NCBI RefSeq assembly: GCF_030372765.1
Contig: NZ_JAUCMW010000017.1
Span: 47,101 to 111,100, forward strand
Reading direction: 5' to 3'
DNA: 64,000 nucleotides
Source of the DNA: Labilibaculum sp. K2S
GTDB taxonomy: Bacteria; Bacteroidota; Bacteroidia; Bacteroidales; Marinifilaceae
The position numbers and the translations under genes were made by a program. The number at the start of each line of letters is the position of its first letter. The stretch's first letter is position 1. Below, piece by piece: positions 36,901 to 44,443 of the stretch. Under the pieces are notes generated by a model, which did no database searches, was not told where the DNA came from, and was given only the letters and a program-made list of their open reading frames with translations.

Positions 36901-38480
36901 AGGTTTACGATACTCAGGGAAAAGAAGTAAAGGTTAAGGTGAAATCTGTAACAGGCAACAGGGCTAAGATTACTTCAAGCGAGAATGTGAAAAATGTTCG
37001 GGTAAGAGTAAATGGAAAGCTTTCTGAGAACGATGGAGTTTTTGCTTTGATAGGAGAGAATTTTCTTAGAACATTAATGAGTGTTCGTAATATTTCTATT
37101 AATTATTCGGAAATTAACTCAACAACATTACCTGGATATATGCCGCAAACAAATTATTTTGGAGGTGAGTCATATAATGGAACCAAGGCTCCGGGTTTTA
37201 ACTTTCTGGTTGGTAATCAGGATAATAATTTTGCAAGAAGTGCGGCTGAAAAAGGTTGGATTACAACCGATGAAGCTTTGAATGAACCATACGTAATGAG
37301 TCATACTCAAAACTTTACCATTAGGAGTACCATCGAACCGGTAAAAGGGTTGAAAATTGATTTAACAGCAAATCGTAATTATTCAAGAAACCGAAGCGAA
37401 TACTATATTTACGATTCGGGGAATGATAATTTCACGGCGGAGAATCTTGTTAAATCTGGTAACTTTAGCATGAGCTTCTTAAGTTTGAAATCGGCTTTTT
37501 TTACCATTGGGAATACTGGAGATTACTCTTCTGCATATTTCGATAAATTTTTAGATATCAGAAAAGAGGAAAGTTTGCGATTAGCAAAAGAAAGGTATGG
37601 TGCTGATTATGAGAATAAAAAAATATTGGTAGAGGTTGGAGAAGGTGACGAAAAAGTAAGTGTAGAAACAGACTATTATCAAGGTTATGGAGAAACTTCT
37701 CAGGAAGTTTTAATTCCAGCTTTCCTTAAAGCATACGGCAATGGAGGAAAAGGGTATAATAGTTTGTTCCCGGCTATTTCCCGTATGAAGCCAAATTGGA
37801 GAGTGACTTTCGAAGGTTTATCCAAACTGCCGTTAATTAAGAGGTATTTCAAATCTATAAATTTGAGCCATTCATATGCTGCAACATATGATGTGGGATC
37901 GTATAATACCAATTTAATTTACGAGGAAGGCGACGACGGATACAGTATTATTCAGGATATGGCGAATAATTTTCTGCCTCTTTATGAAGCCAATTCAATT
38001 TCCATAAATGAGCAATTCAATCCTCTGATAAACGTTGATATGATTTGGAAGAATAATTTCTCGACTAGTTTTGAAATTAAGCGCACGAGAAATTTGATTC
38101 TTAGTTTATCAAACACGCAGCTAACAGAAGTTGCTTCTAATGAAATGATTTTCGGTTTGGGGTATCGGTTTGATGATTTTGGTATGATAATAGGCTCTGG
38201 GTCCAAGCAGAAAAAATATAAGAGTGATCTTAATTTACGGGGAGACCTATCAATTCGTAAGAATAATACCATCATTAGAAAAATTGTTGATGAAGTGGAT
38301 CAGTTAACATCCGGACAGAAAGTAGTAACATTGAAGTTTAGTGCCGACTATGTTTTGAGTAACAGATTTAATTTAAGACTGTATTACGATCGGATTGTAA
38401 ATACTCCTTATGTTTCACTTTCATACCCAACTACAACAACCGAATTTGGTGCCAGCATTCGTTTTACTCTTGCGAATTAG
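30912..38480 (+). CDS. sprA: SprA, giant outer-membrane translocon of the type IX secretion system
   Basis: This 2522-residue protein is of the size and sequence type of SprA (Sov), the very large outer-membrane beta-barrel through which the type IX secretion system exports CTD-bearing proteins. The N-terminus (MKKLIKHTLTLLIVLFC) is a signal peptide, and the start is TTG at 30912 because no ATG gives that leader. Typical traits are the DKSLRDYWMERSRSD region, the GQNLFGVKAQLQFGKL segment, MKLLKGTNLSPQMPTWKLMM, and many long Asn/Asp/Tyr-rich strands to a C-terminal beta-strand ending in TLAN. No frameshift. No protein with an obvious T9SS C-terminal sorting domain was seen in this window. Confidence 0.96.
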   Translation: MKKLIKHTLTLLIVLFCSALGSNYSLSARNSNPEFGIQTTQQQDTTKRSKNESGRVINLKSPFHKDNPDAKDNSLPYPFDDANDNQEFGSQNQSPLYLKDPKNILTSIQYDAVTGNYILVTRIGDVDYRRPISMTAEEYKQYEADKSLRDYWMERSRSDGMSGGDELVPDLKLGGQFVDKIFGSNTISIKPQGSAELTFGINTTKVENPTLPVNLRKTTSFDFDEKIQMNVTGTVGEKLKMDVNYNTEATFDFENQMRLEYSGDEDEIIKKIEAGNVSMPISNTLITGGQNLFGVKAQLQFGKLSVTSIFSQQKGETSVVEMENGAQKNEFEISVDKYEANRHFFLSKYFYDHYDQSLRNLPVINSGVTINKVEVWVTNKTSNFQDSRNLVAYVDLGEDGANISNPSEFSQTGTGNLPNNQLNDLYQKMTTTYSGIRDINQVTSTLSPLAPGFVSGTDYEKVENARRLSESEYSVNEKLGYISLNQALNADEVLAVSFEYTYRGQVFRVGEFTSDGVSAPQTLIMKLLKGTNLSPQMPTWKLMMKNIYNIGAFQVNQEDFILNVLYQNDNAGTAVNYLPEGDIKNKILLEVLNVDNLNSQLDPGADGMFDFIDGITIYSTNGRVIFPEIEPFGSYLRKKINNDAIADQYVFEELYNLTQNDAQQIAEKNKYSLKGSYKSSTSSEISLNALNVEPGSVSVKAGGRELIENIDYTVDYTLGRVKIINQSLLESSTPISISSENNSLFNIQTKTLIGVQMDYQFNDDFNLGATMMHLSEQPLTQKVNIGDEPISNTIWGLNGSYRTESEFLTRMVDKIPFIETKEPSSIAVEGEFAQLVPGHNKAIGSSGTAYIDDFEGTETSIDMKSLSSWVLASTPQNNEALFKEGNLNNDLAYGFNRAKLAWYVIDPLFLRNTSATPGHIKSDKDQQSNHFVREIFEEEIWPNKERASGVPTNISVLNLAYYPEEKGPYNFDVDGQAGISQGMNPDGTLKAPESRWGGIMRKIETNDFEAANIAYVEFWMMDPFVYEPNHKGGNLYFNLGNISEDILRDSRKSFENGLPTDENITLVDSTKWGRVPLVQSLVNAFDNNTNARRYQDVGLDGLSSKDELSYYKEYIQAISISTNLGTSSGAYVLAQKDPSNDDYHYFRGADYDSDELSILERYKKYNGPEGNSPTSELSGSAYPTSATTLPDVEDINHDNTLSETEAYYQCKVHLAPADMQIGQNFIVDKVTSNVDLANGTNGSVDWYQFKIPVDEFKDTYGNISDFTSIRFMRMFLRDFEEDVVLRFATLDLVRDDWRRYDQSINENETDDIVSEAGFDITAVNIEENASKEPVNYILPPGIDRVVDPSNPQLIQLNEQAILLKVTDLEDGKGKGAYKTLNMDIRKYGKFKMDVHAEEIEGYSVRDEEVSVFVRLGSDYQDNYYEYEIPMRLTPAGLYNGDIEEDRLAVWPDENRFDFKLRLFQTIKQLRNDAVRGSNAKYSDIYDLKVGDLTNDADPQHQDHIVRIKGNPNLANIRTVMIGVKNPTNDATGMDDHQLKSVEVWLNEMRLTDFDEDGGWAANLRVTTKLADFGTVTWAGSKITSGFGGIEDGVNDRYKDDIFQYDLSASFELGKFFPEKSGVRIPLYYAISEETKSPEYNPLDPDIPLDVALENANSKTERDSIEKMSQEYTKRKSFNLTNVRIEKAEGKPKLLDVSNLSLTYSYNETYSRDVNTVRDLEKNYRGVLSYNYNNVPKNVQPFKRVKAFQNPMFRLLKDFNFYYLPTQLSFRSDLQRYYREIEKRHIPEIGSGNTELATIKIKPTFDKDFIWYRYYDLKYNLTKGLKFDFSATNTSRIDEPEGIVDRDRDRETYNIWKDSIWNNLMDGGRNIQYHHNFNLTYTVPINKIPLLNWTSVTARYAGAYDWNAGAITADTIELGNTIRNSNNIQVNGQLNLVNLYNKIGFLKRINQKYSSNRKYKKKTENYKKVNYEGTVAELKAGIPTSIYHKLSTEDITIKVYDTQGKEVKVKVKSVTGNRAKITSSENVKNVRVRVNGKLSENDGVFALIGENFLRTLMSVRNISINYSEINSTTLPGYMPQTNYFGGESYNGTKAPGFNFLVGNQDNNFARSAAEKGWITTDEALNEPYVMSHTQNFTIRSTIEPVKGLKIDLTANRNYSRNRSEYYIYDSGNDNFTAENLVKSGNFSMSFLSLKSAFFTIGNTGDYSSAYFDKFLDIRKEESLRLAKERYGADYENKKILVEVGEGDEKVSVETDYYQGYGETSQEVLIPAFLKAYGNGGKGYNSLFPAISRMKPNWRVTFEGLSKLPLIKRYFKSINLSHSYAATYDVGSYNTNLIYEEGDDGYSIIQDMANNFLPLYEANSISINEQFNPLINVDMIWKNNFSTSFEIKRTRNLILSLSNTQLTEVASNEMIFGLGYRFDDFGMIIGSGSKQKKYKSDLNLRGDLSIRKNNTIIRKIVDEVDQLTSGQKVVTLKFSADYVLSNRFNLRLYYDRIVNTPYVSLSYPTTTTEFGASIRFTLAN

Positions 38481-38608
38481 AGGTTTAATATCGTTTGTTT
38501 AAAGGATGATTTTACAGTGTTTGGTCATCTTTTTATAAAATCAGTAAGAATAAGTTCTAAAACATTCAATTACGTGTGACGCGATATTTTATAATTGAAA
38601 AAAAAATG

Positions 38609-38616
38609 TAAATTTG
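38609..38616 (+). promoter_or_regulatory. -7 box upstream of gcvH
   Basis: TAAATTTG fits TAnnTTTG and lies 39 bases before the ATG. A -33 partner at the right distance was not found. Confidence 0.4.
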
Positions 38617-38654
38617 GGCAGTAATTTAATACTCTTAATAAACAACATACTATC

Positions 38655-39029
38655 ATGAATGTACCTGAAAATTTAAAGTATACCAAAGATCACGAATGGA
38701 TTCGTGTTGAGGGAGAAGAAGCCTTTGTTGGTGTTACTGACTTTGCTCAAGGAGAGCTTGGAGATATCGTTTTTGTTGAAGTTGAAACAGAAGGTGACGA
38801 ATTAGATAAAGAAGAAATATTCGGAACTATTGAGGCAGTTAAGACTGTTTCCGACATGTTTATGCCAGTAGGGGGTGAAGTGGTAGAGTTCAATGAGAAA
38901 TTGGAAGAAGCTCCGGATTTGATCAACTCTGATCCATATGGTGAAGGTTGGATCGTAAAAATCAAAATTGCTGATAATTCAGAACTAGAAGAATTATTAA
39001 CTGCGGAACAATACAAAGGATTATTGTAA
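38655..39029 (+). CDS. gcvH: Glycine cleavage system H protein
   Basis: This 124-residue lipoyl carrier shuttles the methylamine group in the glycine cleavage complex. The lipoylated lysine is K63 in GTIEAVKTVSD, on the usual hairpin turn, and the MNVPENLKYTKDHEWIRVEG start and GEGWIVKIKI end are characteristic. The P, T and L genes are not adjacent. gcvH directly after sprA is a recurrent arrangement in Bacteroidota. It has its own promoter-like box and terminator. Confidence 0.95.
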   Translation: MNVPENLKYTKDHEWIRVEGEEAFVGVTDFAQGELGDIVFVEVETEGDELDKEEIFGTIEAVKTVSDMFMPVGGEVVEFNEKLEEAPDLINSDPYGEGWIVKIKIADNSELEELLTAEQYKGLL

Positions 39030-39046
39030 TAATTCAATATATAATG

Positions 39047-39078
39047 AAACCCTCATGCGTTCTGTGTGAGGGTTTTTT
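39047..39078 (+). terminator. Terminator after gcvH
   Basis: AACCCTCA and TGAGGGTT pair around a 10-base loop, followed by seven T. Confidence 0.8.
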
Positions 39079-39157
39079 TATGCATTGAATCTTTATCGTG
39101 TATAAACAATTTAGGATTTATGCCAATACCATGTCAGTTATTTTGAACGATTCCCAA

Positions 39158-39218
39158 TTTGCAATTTTAAAAATTAGGGATACCGATGGGAGTATCCTGA
39201 CATTAAAATTAATTGCAA
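39158..39218. repeat. Nested dyad between gcvH and infB
   Basis: The outer arms TTTGCAATTTTAA and TTAAAATTAATTGCAAA surround an inner stem GGATAC (39178-39183) / GTATCC (39192-39197). It is separate from the terminators on either side and is imperfect in the outer part. Confidence 0.4.
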
Positions 39219-39228
39219 AGTAAAGACA

Positions 39229-39261
39229 TAAAAAAAGCAGGCTGTTCAGCCTGCTTTTTAC
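39229..39261 (-). terminator. Terminator of the rimP-nusA-infB operon
   Basis: On the minus strand AAAAGCAGGCTG, a short AAC(A) loop and a matching GCCTGCTTTT are followed by T-run. It lies 20 bases past the infB stop. Confidence 0.88.
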
Positions 39262-39280
39262 TATTTGTAGTAATTGTATT

Positions 39281-42200
39281 TTACAACTTTTTCTTTACTT
39301 CTATTTCTTCAAATGCTTCTACCATATCGCCAACTTTAATGTCATTGTATTTGTCGATATTTAATCCACATTCATAACCTTTGGCTACTTCTTTCACATC
39401 GTCTTTGAAACGTTTCAGAGAACCAAGTACTCCTGTGTAAACAACAATGCCATCTCGAATTAAGCGGATTCTAGAGTTACGGTTTATTTTTCCATCACGG
39501 ACAAGACAACCTGCAATATTACCCACTTTGGTAATATTAAATACCTCAACAACCTCAACCGTAGCAGTAATTTCTTCTTTAATTTCAGGAGAAAGCATAC
39601 CTTCCATTGCTGATTTTAATTCATCAATTGCATCGTAGATGATCGAGTACAAACGGATATCGATTTCTTCCTTCTCAGCAAGTTTTCTTGCTCCAATAGA
39701 AGGTCTAACCTGGAATCCAACAATAATAGCATTAGAAGCTGTTGCAAGCAATACATCCGATTCGGAAATCTGACCAACTGCTTTGTGAATAACATTCACC
39801 TGAATTTCTTCAGTCGAAAGTTTAATTAATGAATCAGAAAGAGCTTCAATTGATCCATCCACATCACCTTTTACAATAACATTAAGCTCCTGGAAGTTTC
39901 CAATTGCGATACGACGACCAATCTCATCAAGTGTAATGTGTTTTTGAGTACGAAGACCTTGCTCACGTTGTAATTGTTCGCGTTTGTTCGCAATGCCACG
40001 TGCCTCTTTTTCACTTTCCATCACGTTGAAATTGTCACCAGCTTGTGGAGCACCATTCAACCCAAGAATTAAAGCTGGTTCTGAAGGACCAACCTTCTCT
40101 ATTCTATTACCACGCTCATTATACATAGCTTTTACGTGACCAGTATAACTACCAGCTAATAGAACATCTCCTACTTTTAGGGTTCCTGCCTGTACTAATA
40201 ATGTAGTAACATACCCCCTGCCTTTATCTAATGATGATTCAATTACCGAACCAATAGCACGTTTATTTGGATTTGCCTTAAGTTCCAGCATTTCAGCTTC
40301 TAAAAGAACTTTTTCCAGCAACTCTTCAATGTTAATACCATTTTTAGCTGAGATTTCCTGACACTGGTATTTACCACCCCAGTCTTCAACTAAATAGTTC
40401 ATGTTTGCCAATTCGCTTTTAATTCTTTCCGGATCAGCACCTGGCTTATCAATCTTGTTAATCGCAAAAACAATAGGAACTCCCGCGGCACTTGCGTGGT
40501 TGATCGCCTCAATTGTTTGTGGCATTACGTTGTCGTCAGCTGCTATTATAATAATTGCAATATCAGTTACCTGAGCACCACGTGCACGCATCGCGGTAAA
40601 CGCCTCATGACCTGGAGTATCAAGGAAAGAAACTCTTCTTCCATCGTCAAGTTTTACATTGTAAGCTCCAATGTGCTGCGTAATTCCTCCAGCTTCACCT
40701 GCAATTACATTCGCATGACGAACGTAGTCAAGTAAAGAGGTTTTACCATGATCAACGTGTCCCATTACAGTAACAATTGGAGCACGGGATAGTAAATCTC
40801 CTTCTTCGTCAACTTCCTCTTCAATTGATTCCTGAAGTTCAACACTTACAAATTCAGCTTTAAAGTTAAATTCGTCAGCAACAATAGCAATAGTTTCTGC
40901 GTCTAATCGTTGATTGATAGATACAAACAAACCTAATCCCATACAAGTTGCAATAATATTGGTAACAGGAACAGTCATCATTGTTGCCAATTCATTAACT
41001 GTAACAAATTCGGTAAGCTTTAAAACATTTTTTTCAGCTTCAATTTGTTCTGCAATTTTTTCTCTTTTTGCACTTTCACTGTCACGTTTATCTCTACGGT
41101 GTCTCGATCCTTTCGATTTACCACCTTTAGAGGTCAATCGGGCAAGAGTATCCTTAATCTGTTTTTGTACATCTTCTTCGCTAACTTCTTTCTTAACGAC
41201 TCTTTTCTTCTTCAGTTTATTGAACTTAGCAGCACCTGCACCTGTCCCTTTAACTCTTTCTCCGGTAGAAGCAGGAGTTCCTGGTTTTGCAGGTCTTCCC
41301 TGTCCAGGATTAGCTAAATTTACTTTTTCAGTATCCTTTTTAATTCTTTTACGCTTCTTGCGCTGATTGGCAGATATTTTATCTTTATTACCCGAACCCG
41401 GCTTTTTCTCAACTGGAAGTTCAATTTTTCCAACTACAGTAGGACCAGCCAGTCTTTGGGTAGAAGATTTAAAAATTTCTTCTTTTCCTGATGCTGAATT
41501 TTCCTGTGCCTGAGGTTTTGAAGCAGGAGCTTTCTGTTTTTCCCTTCTCTCAACTTCTTTTTCGGCCTTGGTTTTTTTGGTTGGTCTGGTTTTTTGATTT
41601 AATGCAGATAAATCAATCATGCCTACCACTTTAAGCTCATCTTTTTTCTCCTCTTTAGGAGCTCGAGCTTTTTCCTCTTTTTTCGGGGTTTCCATTTTAA
41701 CAGTTTGGTCATCTGAAACTGGGTTTTTAGCTGGTTCAGATGTTTGTTCAGTAAGTTCTACTTTTGGAGGTGTAACTATTTTAACTACAGGTGTCTCTGC
41801 AGTAACCTCCGCCTTAGGGGCTTCCTTCTTAGGAGCTTCAGACTGAACTGGCTTAATAGTTTTTTCTACCTTATCTGGATTCGTTTTTGCAACGACTTCC
41901 TGTTTTGCTTCCTGCGGTCTTTTTGCTTTAGGTTTTAATGCATCTAAATCAATTTTACCAACTATTTTGACAGGTTCTTTTTTCGCAATTACTTCTTCTG
42001 TTTTTTCAACAGATTTTTCTTTACTACGAGTTTCAGGCTCCGAATCTTCAGAAATTTTTTCAATTGAAACTGTTTCTTTTCTTTCGCGGGTACTTTTCAG
42101 ATTTACCTTTTCAGATTCCTTTTTCAGATTCAAGTCAGAGCTATACTCTTTGGCGAGGATATTATAAGCCTCTTCTGAAACTTTGGTATTTGGATTGGAA

Positions 42201-42307
42201 TCAATCGGAATACCTTTTTTGTTCAAAAATTCAACAATTGTTGAAGTACCAACGTTTAGTTCTCTTGCTAATTTACTAAGTCTTATATTTTTATCGACTT
42301 TCACCAT
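39281..42307 (-). CDS. infB: Translation initiation factor IF-2
   Basis: This 1008-residue IF-2 brings initiator tRNA to the 30S subunit and promotes subunit joining with GTP. The N-terminal IF2_N module (1-52) is followed by a charged Lys/Glu/Pro-rich linker (about 60-410) carrying repeats of IVGKIDL type at 115, 227 and 291. The second IF2_N-like domain (about 430-480) and the G domain follow, with GHVDHGKTS near 515, GITQHIG, DTPGHEAFT, NKID and SAK. Domains II-IV complete the C-terminus. It is the last gene of rimP-nusA-infB. The gap of 61 bases from nusA has no terminator. Confidence 0.97.
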   Translation of the reverse strand: MVKVDKNIRLSKLARELNVGTSTIVEFLNKKGIPIDSNPNTKVSEEAYNILAKEYSSDLNLKKESEKVNLKSTRERKETVSIEKISEDSEPETRSKEKSVEKTEEVIAKKEPVKIVGKIDLDALKPKAKRPQEAKQEVVAKTNPDKVEKTIKPVQSEAPKKEAPKAEVTAETPVVKIVTPPKVELTEQTSEPAKNPVSDDQTVKMETPKKEEKARAPKEEKKDELKVVGMIDLSALNQKTRPTKKTKAEKEVERREKQKAPASKPQAQENSASGKEEIFKSSTQRLAGPTVVGKIELPVEKKPGSGNKDKISANQRKKRKRIKKDTEKVNLANPGQGRPAKPGTPASTGERVKGTGAGAAKFNKLKKKRVVKKEVSEEDVQKQIKDTLARLTSKGGKSKGSRHRRDKRDSESAKREKIAEQIEAEKNVLKLTEFVTVNELATMMTVPVTNIIATCMGLGLFVSINQRLDAETIAIVADEFNFKAEFVSVELQESIEEEVDEEGDLLSRAPIVTVMGHVDHGKTSLLDYVRHANVIAGEAGGITQHIGAYNVKLDDGRRVSFLDTPGHEAFTAMRARGAQVTDIAIIIIAADDNVMPQTIEAINHASAAGVPIVFAINKIDKPGADPERIKSELANMNYLVEDWGGKYQCQEISAKNGINIEELLEKVLLEAEMLELKANPNKRAIGSVIESSLDKGRGYVTTLLVQAGTLKVGDVLLAGSYTGHVKAMYNERGNRIEKVGPSEPALILGLNGAPQAGDNFNVMESEKEARGIANKREQLQREQGLRTQKHITLDEIGRRIAIGNFQELNVIVKGDVDGSIEALSDSLIKLSTEEIQVNVIHKAVGQISESDVLLATASNAIIVGFQVRPSIGARKLAEKEEIDIRLYSIIYDAIDELKSAMEGMLSPEIKEEITATVEVVEVFNITKVGNIAGCLVRDGKINRNSRIRLIRDGIVVYTGVLGSLKRFKDDVKEVAKGYECGLNIDKYNDIKVGDMVEAFEEIEVKKKL

Positions 42308-42368
42308 ATTTAAAAGTTAACTGTTAAAATGTCCCGTTTCAAAAATTTACATCATGATTCTGAAGAAT

Positions 42369-43604
42369 TTAATTATCGAACTCGGATTTAAAAATATTCA
42401 AAATCTCATTAATGGTCTCTATTTCAAGATCAGTTCTTTTTTCTAACTCCTCAGGAGATAAATCAAGAACGCTTCTTGCTGTGTCACAACCAATTTTCTT
42501 TAACTCATCAATTATCCAGGCATCAATTTCATCCGTAAATTCTGATAAGTTTACATCTTCTTCAACTTCCTCCTCAGATTTCTCACGATACACATCAATT
42601 TCATATCCTGATAACTGACTTGCCAGTTTGATGTTTAAACCACCTTTACCAATAGCTAAGGAAACCTCTTCAGGATCCAGATAAACTTCAGCACGTTTGG
42701 TTTCTTCGTTAAGTTTTACCGAGGAAACTTTTGCTGGGTTAAGAGCTCTTGTGATAAATAGCTGAGTGTTGGTTGTGTAGTTGATCACATCAATGTTTTC
42801 GTTACGTAATTCACGAACAATACCATGTATTCTCGATCCTTTCATACCTACACATGCTCCAACCGGATCAATTCTTTCATCGTATGATTCAACTGCAACC
42901 TTAGCTCTTTCTCCTGGAATTCGGACAATATTTTTAATAGTGATTAAACCATCAAATATTTCCGGTACTTCCAGTTCAAATAATCTCTCAAGGAAAACAG
43001 GAGAAGTTCTGGAAACTACAATAAGAGGACTGTTATTTTTCACCTCAACACGAACAACTACAGCTCTAACTGTTTCTCCTTTGCGGAAATAATCAGAAGG
43101 GATTTGTTCTGTTTTCGGCAGAATTAATTCATTTTCTTCATCATCCAGAATAAGAATTTCTTTTTTCCAGATTTGATAAACTTCACCGGTAACAATTTCG
43201 CCAACCCGATCTTTGTACAAGTTAAAGATATTGTCTTTCTCCAATTCTAAAATTCTCGCAGAAAGATTCTGACGTAAAGTTAAAATTGAACGTCGGCCAA
43301 AATCCATAAATTTTACTTCGTCAGTAACTTCTTCACCAACTTCGTAATCATCATCTATCTTTTTCGCTTCGGAAAGTGAGATCTGTAGGTTTTCATCTTC
43401 TACCTGTCCGTCTTCTACAATTTCTCTATTTCTCCAGATCTCTAAGTCACCTTTGTCTGGATTAATAATGATATCATAGTTTTCGTCGGTGCCATAATTT
43501 TTCAATAGAAGATTTCTGAAAACATCTTCTAACACGCTCATCATTGTAGCGCGGTCGATGCTTTTCAACTCCTTAAATTCTGAAAAAGTTTCAATAAGAT
43601 TCAT
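42369..43604 (-). CDS. nusA: Transcription termination/antitermination factor NusA
   Basis: This 411-residue NusA binds RNA polymerase and modulates pausing, termination and antitermination. Domains in order are the N-terminal polymerase-binding domain (1-125), S1 (about 130-200, GEIVTGEVYQIWKKEILIL), and two KH domains (about 225-350), including GACVGMKGSRIHGIVREL and LAIGKGGLNIKLASQLSGY. The C-terminal part has one helix-hairpin-helix like unit (residues ~360-411) rather than the two acidic repeats of E. coli. It sits 19 bases downstream of rimP in the standard operon. Confidence 0.96.
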   Translation of the reverse strand: MNLIETFSEFKELKSIDRATMMSVLEDVFRNLLLKNYGTDENYDIIINPDKGDLEIWRNREIVEDGQVEDENLQISLSEAKKIDDDYEVGEEVTDEVKFMDFGRRSILTLRQNLSARILELEKDNIFNLYKDRVGEIVTGEVYQIWKKEILILDDEENELILPKTEQIPSDYFRKGETVRAVVVRVEVKNNSPLIVVSRTSPVFLERLFELEVPEIFDGLITIKNIVRIPGERAKVAVESYDERIDPVGACVGMKGSRIHGIVRELRNENIDVINYTTNTQLFITRALNPAKVSSVKLNEETKRAEVYLDPEEVSLAIGKGGLNIKLASQLSGYEIDVYREKSEEEVEEDVNLSEFTDEIDAWIIDELKKIGCDTARSVLDLSPEELEKRTDLEIETINEILNIFKSEFDN

Positions 43605-43623
43605 GTATTCAGCTATTTACCTG

Positions 43624-44088
43624 TTAAAAAGTAATAATATCTTTTGTTGATTTAATTTGATCTAAAGTGAAAGAATAGTTTTTCACAACAAGTTGCTTTT
43701 TCTTTTTTCCTTCAACCTTTTCCATTTCTTCAACTTCAATTTCTATTTCATTATCACCAACGGTGATCAGTTTCCCTAAAAATTTAATTCCCTCAGTTGT
43801 CAATACCTCAACATCTTTATTTATGTATTTGTGGTATTGCTTAAAAACCTGAAAGGGTTGACCGATTCCAGCTGAAGCAACTTGCAATTCAAAGTCTTCA
43901 ACTTCACGATCAAAATGCCCTTCGATAGCCTTGCTAAGTTCGATACAAGTAATGATCGGTACTCCGTTATAGCTATCAATTACAACCGAAATGGCATTTC
44001 CAGATGAAACACTTACATCAACCAGAAACAGGTCGGTGTCGGCAATTTCATTTTCAATAATTTCAGTTATAGTTTTCTTATCAATCAT
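43624..44088 (-). CDS. rimP: Ribosome maturation factor RimP
   Basis: This 154-residue RimP is needed for 30S subunit maturation. The start is set at the ATG at 44088 (MIDKKTITEIIENEIADTDL): the frame is open 34 codons further upstream, but that part runs over the promoter and leader hairpin and resembles no RimP. The N-terminal alpha/beta domain contains FLVDVSVSSGNAISVVIDS and the SKAIEGHFD helix, followed by VASAGIGQPF; the C-terminal SH3-like domain contains LGKLITVGDNEIEIEVEE. It is first in rimP-nusA-infB. Confidence 0.92.
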   Translation of the reverse strand: MIDKKTITEIIENEIADTDLFLVDVSVSSGNAISVVIDSYNGVPIITCIELSKAIEGHFDREVEDFELQVASAGIGQPFQVFKQYHKYINKDVEVLTTEGIKFLGKLITVGDNEIEIEVEEMEKVEGKKKKQLVVKNYSFTLDQIKSTKDIITF

Positions 44089-44110
44089 ATATCGGTTAAT
44101 ATCAATAAAA

Positions 44111-44131
44111 TAGGGGACTTTTTGTCCCCTA
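44111..44131 (-). promoter_or_regulatory. Terminator-like leader hairpin of rimP-nusA-infB
   Basis: TAGGGGAC and GTCCCCTA pair perfectly around a five-base loop and are followed, in the minus direction, by TTTTATT. It lies about 22 bases before the rimP ATG and within the presumed 5' leader, so it has the form of an attenuator. The regulatory role is inferred. Confidence 0.6.
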
Positions 44132-44158
44132 AAGCTCACAATTTGTTTACTTTTCGAT

Positions 44159-44191
44159 GCAAAATTAGAGATAAATGTTCTAAAAAACAAA
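44159..44191 (-). promoter_or_regulatory. Promoter of the rimP-nusA-infB operon
   Basis: Minus strand: TTTG (44188-44191), a 20-base spacer and TAATTTTGC (44159-44167). Both boxes match the Bacteroidota consensus. The predicted start site is near 44152, giving a leader of about 64 bases. Confidence 0.75.
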
Positions 44192-44410
44192 TGACATCCC
44201 TCTAAATTATTGTATTCTAATCGCTAATGAAAAATTATTCGCTTGAAAATGAGTTTTTTTAATGATATTTGATCTCTTCTTTTGTTCAATTGAATGATTT
44301 TAACCCATTTGAACAATTTTACTTTATTTCAAGAAAAATAGTTTTATTCATCAGCCAATTTTAATTGGGGTTTGAATAGCACTAAGATAGGCTTTTTTCC
44401 CTACTTTTTA

Positions 44411-44418
44411 TACATTTG
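44411..44418 (+). promoter_or_regulatory. -7 box upstream of the HD phosphohydrolase gene
   Basis: TACATTTG fits TAnnTTTG. A start site a few bases later would lie just before the ATGs at 44429 and 44444 and would exclude the more distal ATG at 44372. Confidence 0.4.
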
Positions 44419-44443
44419 TTACCAGCCTATGATACAAAAGCGT

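Noticed and set aside
40496..42279. Several open frames on the plus strand opposite infB
   Set aside because: They are antisense shadows of the low-complexity IF-2 linker and G domain: Ser/Phe-rich, no family resemblance, and infB is certain.
44089..44190. Longer RimP N-terminus (34 extra residues)
   Set aside because: The extension crosses the promoter -7 box and the leader hairpin and matches no RimP.
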